From contig NZ_JABRWP010000006.1 of NCBI RefSeq assembly GCF_013249045.1, positions 124,001-188,000 on the forward strand: a stretch of DNA of 64,000 nucleotides. Reading direction: 5' to 3'. Source of the DNA: Winogradskyella eckloniae. Its GTDB lineage: Bacteria > Bacteroidota > Bacteroidia > Flavobacteriales > Flavobacteriaceae. A program made the position numbers and the translations under genes. This document shows positions 62,601 through 64,000 of the stretch, piece after piece. The notes beneath the pieces are model-generated. The model did not search any database, was not told the DNA's origin, and saw only the letters and a program-made list of their open reading frames with translations. How positions within the stretch are numbered: position 1 is the first letter of the stretch; each line of letters starts with the position of its first letter.

Positions 62601-63959
62601 ACTGAAGGTAATGATGTAGATGTTGTTATATCTAGAACATCAGAATTGAAATTATTAGATGCTAAAACAGGAATTGTTTTAAGTACTAATAATATTCAGT
62701 ATGGTTCGCATATCTTTATTAAGCCTGGAGACAAGCTTAAGAAAGGTGATGTGGTATCACAATGGGATCCTTATAACGGTGTAATTATTTCAGAATTTGC
62801 TGGTAAAGTAAAATATGAAAACATTGAACAAGGTGTTACATATCAAGTTGAAATTGATGAACAAACAGGATTCCAAGAAAAGGTAATTTCAGAATCTAGA
62901 AATAAGAAGTTAATACCAACATTATTAATTGAAGATTCTAAAGGTGAGACTATACGTTCTTACAACTTACCTGTAGGTGCACACATTATGATTGATGATG
63001 GCGATAAAATTGAAATCGGTAAGATTTTAGTGAAAATCCCTCGTAAATCGGCTAAGGCTGGTGATATTACAGGTGGTTTACCTCGTGTAACGGAGTTATT
63101 TGAAGCACGTAACCCTTCTAATCCTGCTGTTGTTAGTGCTATTGATGGTGTTGTGTCTTTCGGTAAAATTAAGCGTGGTAATCGTGAAATTATTATTGAA
63201 TCTAAACAAGGTGATGTTAGAAAATACTTAGTGAAATTGTCTAATCAGATTCTTGTACAAGAGAATGATTATGTAAAAGCTGGTATGCCATTGTCTGATG
63301 GTTCGATAACACCAAATGATATCCTTAATATAAAAGGCCCTTCAGCGGTACAACAATACTTAGTAAACGAAGTACAAGAAGTTTATCGTTTACAAGGGGT
63401 AAAAATTAATGATAAGCATTTCGAAGTTGTTGTAAGACAAATGATGCGTAAAGTTAGAATTATTGATTCTGGTGATACTATTTTCTTAGAAAATCAATTA
63501 GTTCATAAATCAGATTTCATTGAAGAAAATGATAAGATTTTTGGAATGAAAGTGGTAGAAGATGCTGGAGATTCTCAGAATTTAAAATCGGGTCAAATTG
63601 TAACGGTTAGAGAATTAAGAGATGAAAACTCTAGCTTAAGAAGAGAAGATAAAAACTTAGTAACTGCAAGAGATGCTAGTCCTGCGACAGCAACTCCTAT
63701 TTTACAAGGGATTACTAGAGCTTCATTACAGACTAAGTCGTTTATATCGGCAGCATCATTCCAAGAAACTACAAAAGTATTAAACGAAGCCGCTGTAAAT
63801 GGTAAAGTAGATGCTTTAGAAGGTCTTAAGGAAAATGTAATTGTTGGTCATAGAATACCAGCAGGTACAGGTGTTAGAGAGTACGAAAACATCATTGTTG
63901 GTTCTAAGCAAGAATTCAATGAAATGATGAAGGCTAAAGAAGAAATGAATTTTAATTAA
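59658..63959 (+). CDS. rpoC: RNA polymerase beta' subunit
   Basis: 1433 residues, complete. Zinc finger [23 protein letters not shown] (residues about 68-91), active-site [15 protein letters not shown] with the three Mg-binding Asp, trigger-loop region [22 protein letters not shown] and the second zinc site [13 protein letters not shown]. Catalytic subunit of RNA polymerase, cotranscribed with rpoB. The 41 bases after its stop hold no feature that I can name. Confidence 0.98.
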   Translation: MARKQDKNTVQKFNKISIGLASPESVLAASRGEVLKPETINYRTHKPERDGLFCERIFGPVKDFECACGKYKRIRYKGIVCDRCGVEVTEKKVRRDRVGHINLVVPVAHIWYFRSLPNKIGYLLGLPSKKLDMIIYYERYVVIQPGIAMNAEGEPIQKMDFLTEEEYLNILETIPQENQYLDDTDPNKFIAKMGAECLIDLLARIDLDQLSYDLRHKANNETSKQRKTEALKRLQVVEAFRDSNENRENRPEWMIMKAVPVIPPELRPLVPLDGGRFATSDLNDLYRRVIIRNNRLKRLVEIKAPEVILRNEKRMLQESVDSLFDNTRKSSAVKTDSNRPLKSLSDSLKGKQGRFRQNLLGKRVDYSARSVIVVGPELKLFECGLPKGMAAELYKPFIIRKLIERGIVKTVKSAKKIIDRKEPVVWDILENVLKGHPVLLNRAPTLHRLGIQAFQPKLIEGKAIQLHPLVCTAFNADFDGDQMAVHLPLGPEAILECQLLMLASHNILNPANGSPVTVPSQDMVLGLYYMTKLRKSTPEVPIKGEGLTFYSPQEVTIAYNEKRVDLNAGIKVRTYDFNEEGELTKQIIETTVGRVLFNEKVPAAAGYINEVLTKKSLREIIHGILKKTSVPETADFLDEIKTQGYKFAFQGGLSFSLGDIIIPQEKHAMIDAANKQVDGIMGNYNMGLITNNERYNQVIDIWTSTNAELTELSMKRIREDQQGFNSVFMMLDSGARGSKEQIRQLTGMRGLMAKPKKSNAGGGEIIENPILSNFKEGLSILEYFISTHGARKGLADTALKTADAGYLTRRLVDVSQDVIVYEEDCGTLRGIEVAALKKNEEIVESLEARIVGRTSLNDVYDPLTEELLVEAGGHIDDIIAKKIGNSPLESIEVRSPLSCEAKKGICVKCYGRNLATGKMVQRGEAVGVVAAQSIGEPGTQLTLRTFHVGGIAGNISEDNKLTVKFDGIAEIEDLKTVKSKDTEGNDVDVVISRTSELKLLDAKTGIVLSTNNIQYGSHIFIKPGDKLKKGDVVSQWDPYNGVIISEFAGKVKYENIEQGVTYQVEIDEQTGFQEKVISESRNKKLIPTLLIEDSKGETIRSYNLPVGAHIMIDDGDKIEIGKILVKIPRKSAKAGDITGGLPRVTELFEARNPSNPAVVSAIDGVVSFGKIKRGNREIIIESKQGDVRKYLVKLSNQILVQENDYVKAGMPLSDGSITPNDILNIKGPSAVQQYLVNEVQEVYRLQGVKINDKHFEVVVRQMMRKVRIIDSGDTIFLENQLVHKSDFIEENDKIFGMKVVEDAGDSQNLKSGQIVTVRELRDENSSLRREDKNLVTARDASPATATPILQGITRASLQTKSFISAASFQETTKVLNEAAVNGKVDALEGLKENVIVGHRIPAGTGVREYENIIVGSKQEFNEMMKAKEEMNFN

Positions 63960-64000
63960 TTCTAATTTTCTTTAAAATAATAAAATTTAAAAAGCCTTCT

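Overview
The window comes from an AT-rich Bacteroidota chromosome, most likely a marine member of the Flavobacteriaceae. Reasons: many promoters carry the Bacteroidota -7 element TAnnTTTG; several genes belong to families typical of that group (DUF2851, DUF1343/NamZ, a plug-less TonB-receptor-like barrel, a heme-oxygenase-like MpaB/DUF2236 protein, WzxE-like O-antigen translocases); and lipoprotein signals and TTG/GTG starts in tightly packed operons are common. No phage, insertion sequence or CRISPR array was seen. Genus cannot be fixed from the sequence alone.

Layout. (1) 1-5043, minus strand: a compact run of nine genes encoding mostly membrane proteins, a lipoprotein, a small winged-helix regulator, an MpaB-type protein, a COQ4-like protein and a SanA-like protein. 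Two copies of one 19-bp palindrome sit just before the first gene and before a gene in the middle, and look like the operator of this module. (2) 5152-8414: small hypothetical genes, kdsA (Kdo synthesis) and a ten-copy heptamer repeat. (3) 8592-10391: typA/bipA with a clear promoter and terminator. (4) 10518-25531: a surface-polysaccharide cluster with glycosyltransferases of the GT2, GT4 and GT-C types, two tandem Wzx-like flippases, FdtA- and FdtB-like enzymes for a dTDP-3-amino-3,6-dideoxyhexose, a FemAB/GNAT-type acyltransferase in the place where FdtC would be expected, a capsule Kdo-transferase-like protein, a 2-oxoglutarate oxygenase and methyltransferases. (5) 25535-31262: an FtsE-type ATPase, then a large TPR protein followed by an outer-membrane barrel. 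(6) 31429-50582: housekeeping and accessory genes (amidohydrolase, GDPD phosphodiesterase, sterol-desaturase-family protein, NamZ-like muramidase, LolC/E-like permease, cysteine/cystathionine synthase, a K+ channel with an odd filter, an alanine/glycine symporter, an acyl-CoA dehydrogenase, a secreted alpha-amylase with a LacI-type operator, XerC-like recombinase, ribosome hibernation factor). (7) 50605-63959: the conserved translation/transcription block tRNA-Thr, tRNA-Tyr, tRNA-Gly, tRNA-Thr, tuf, tRNA-Trp, secE, nusG, rplK, rplA, rplJ, rplL, rpoB, rpoC.

How the parts work together. Regions 2 and 4 plausibly feed one surface glycan: kdsA makes Kdo, FdtA/FdtB make an amino-deoxyhexose, glycosyltransferases assemble repeats and the Wzx proteins flip them. 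Region 1 looks like a co-regulated membrane module of unknown purpose and is the best candidate here for an undescribed system. A second theme is short tandem repeats with a period of 7 or 8 bases, found at four separate intergenic sites with different unit sequences. No stretch longer than about 300 bases lacks a gene, except 37140-37472, which holds only one uncertain small membrane ORF.
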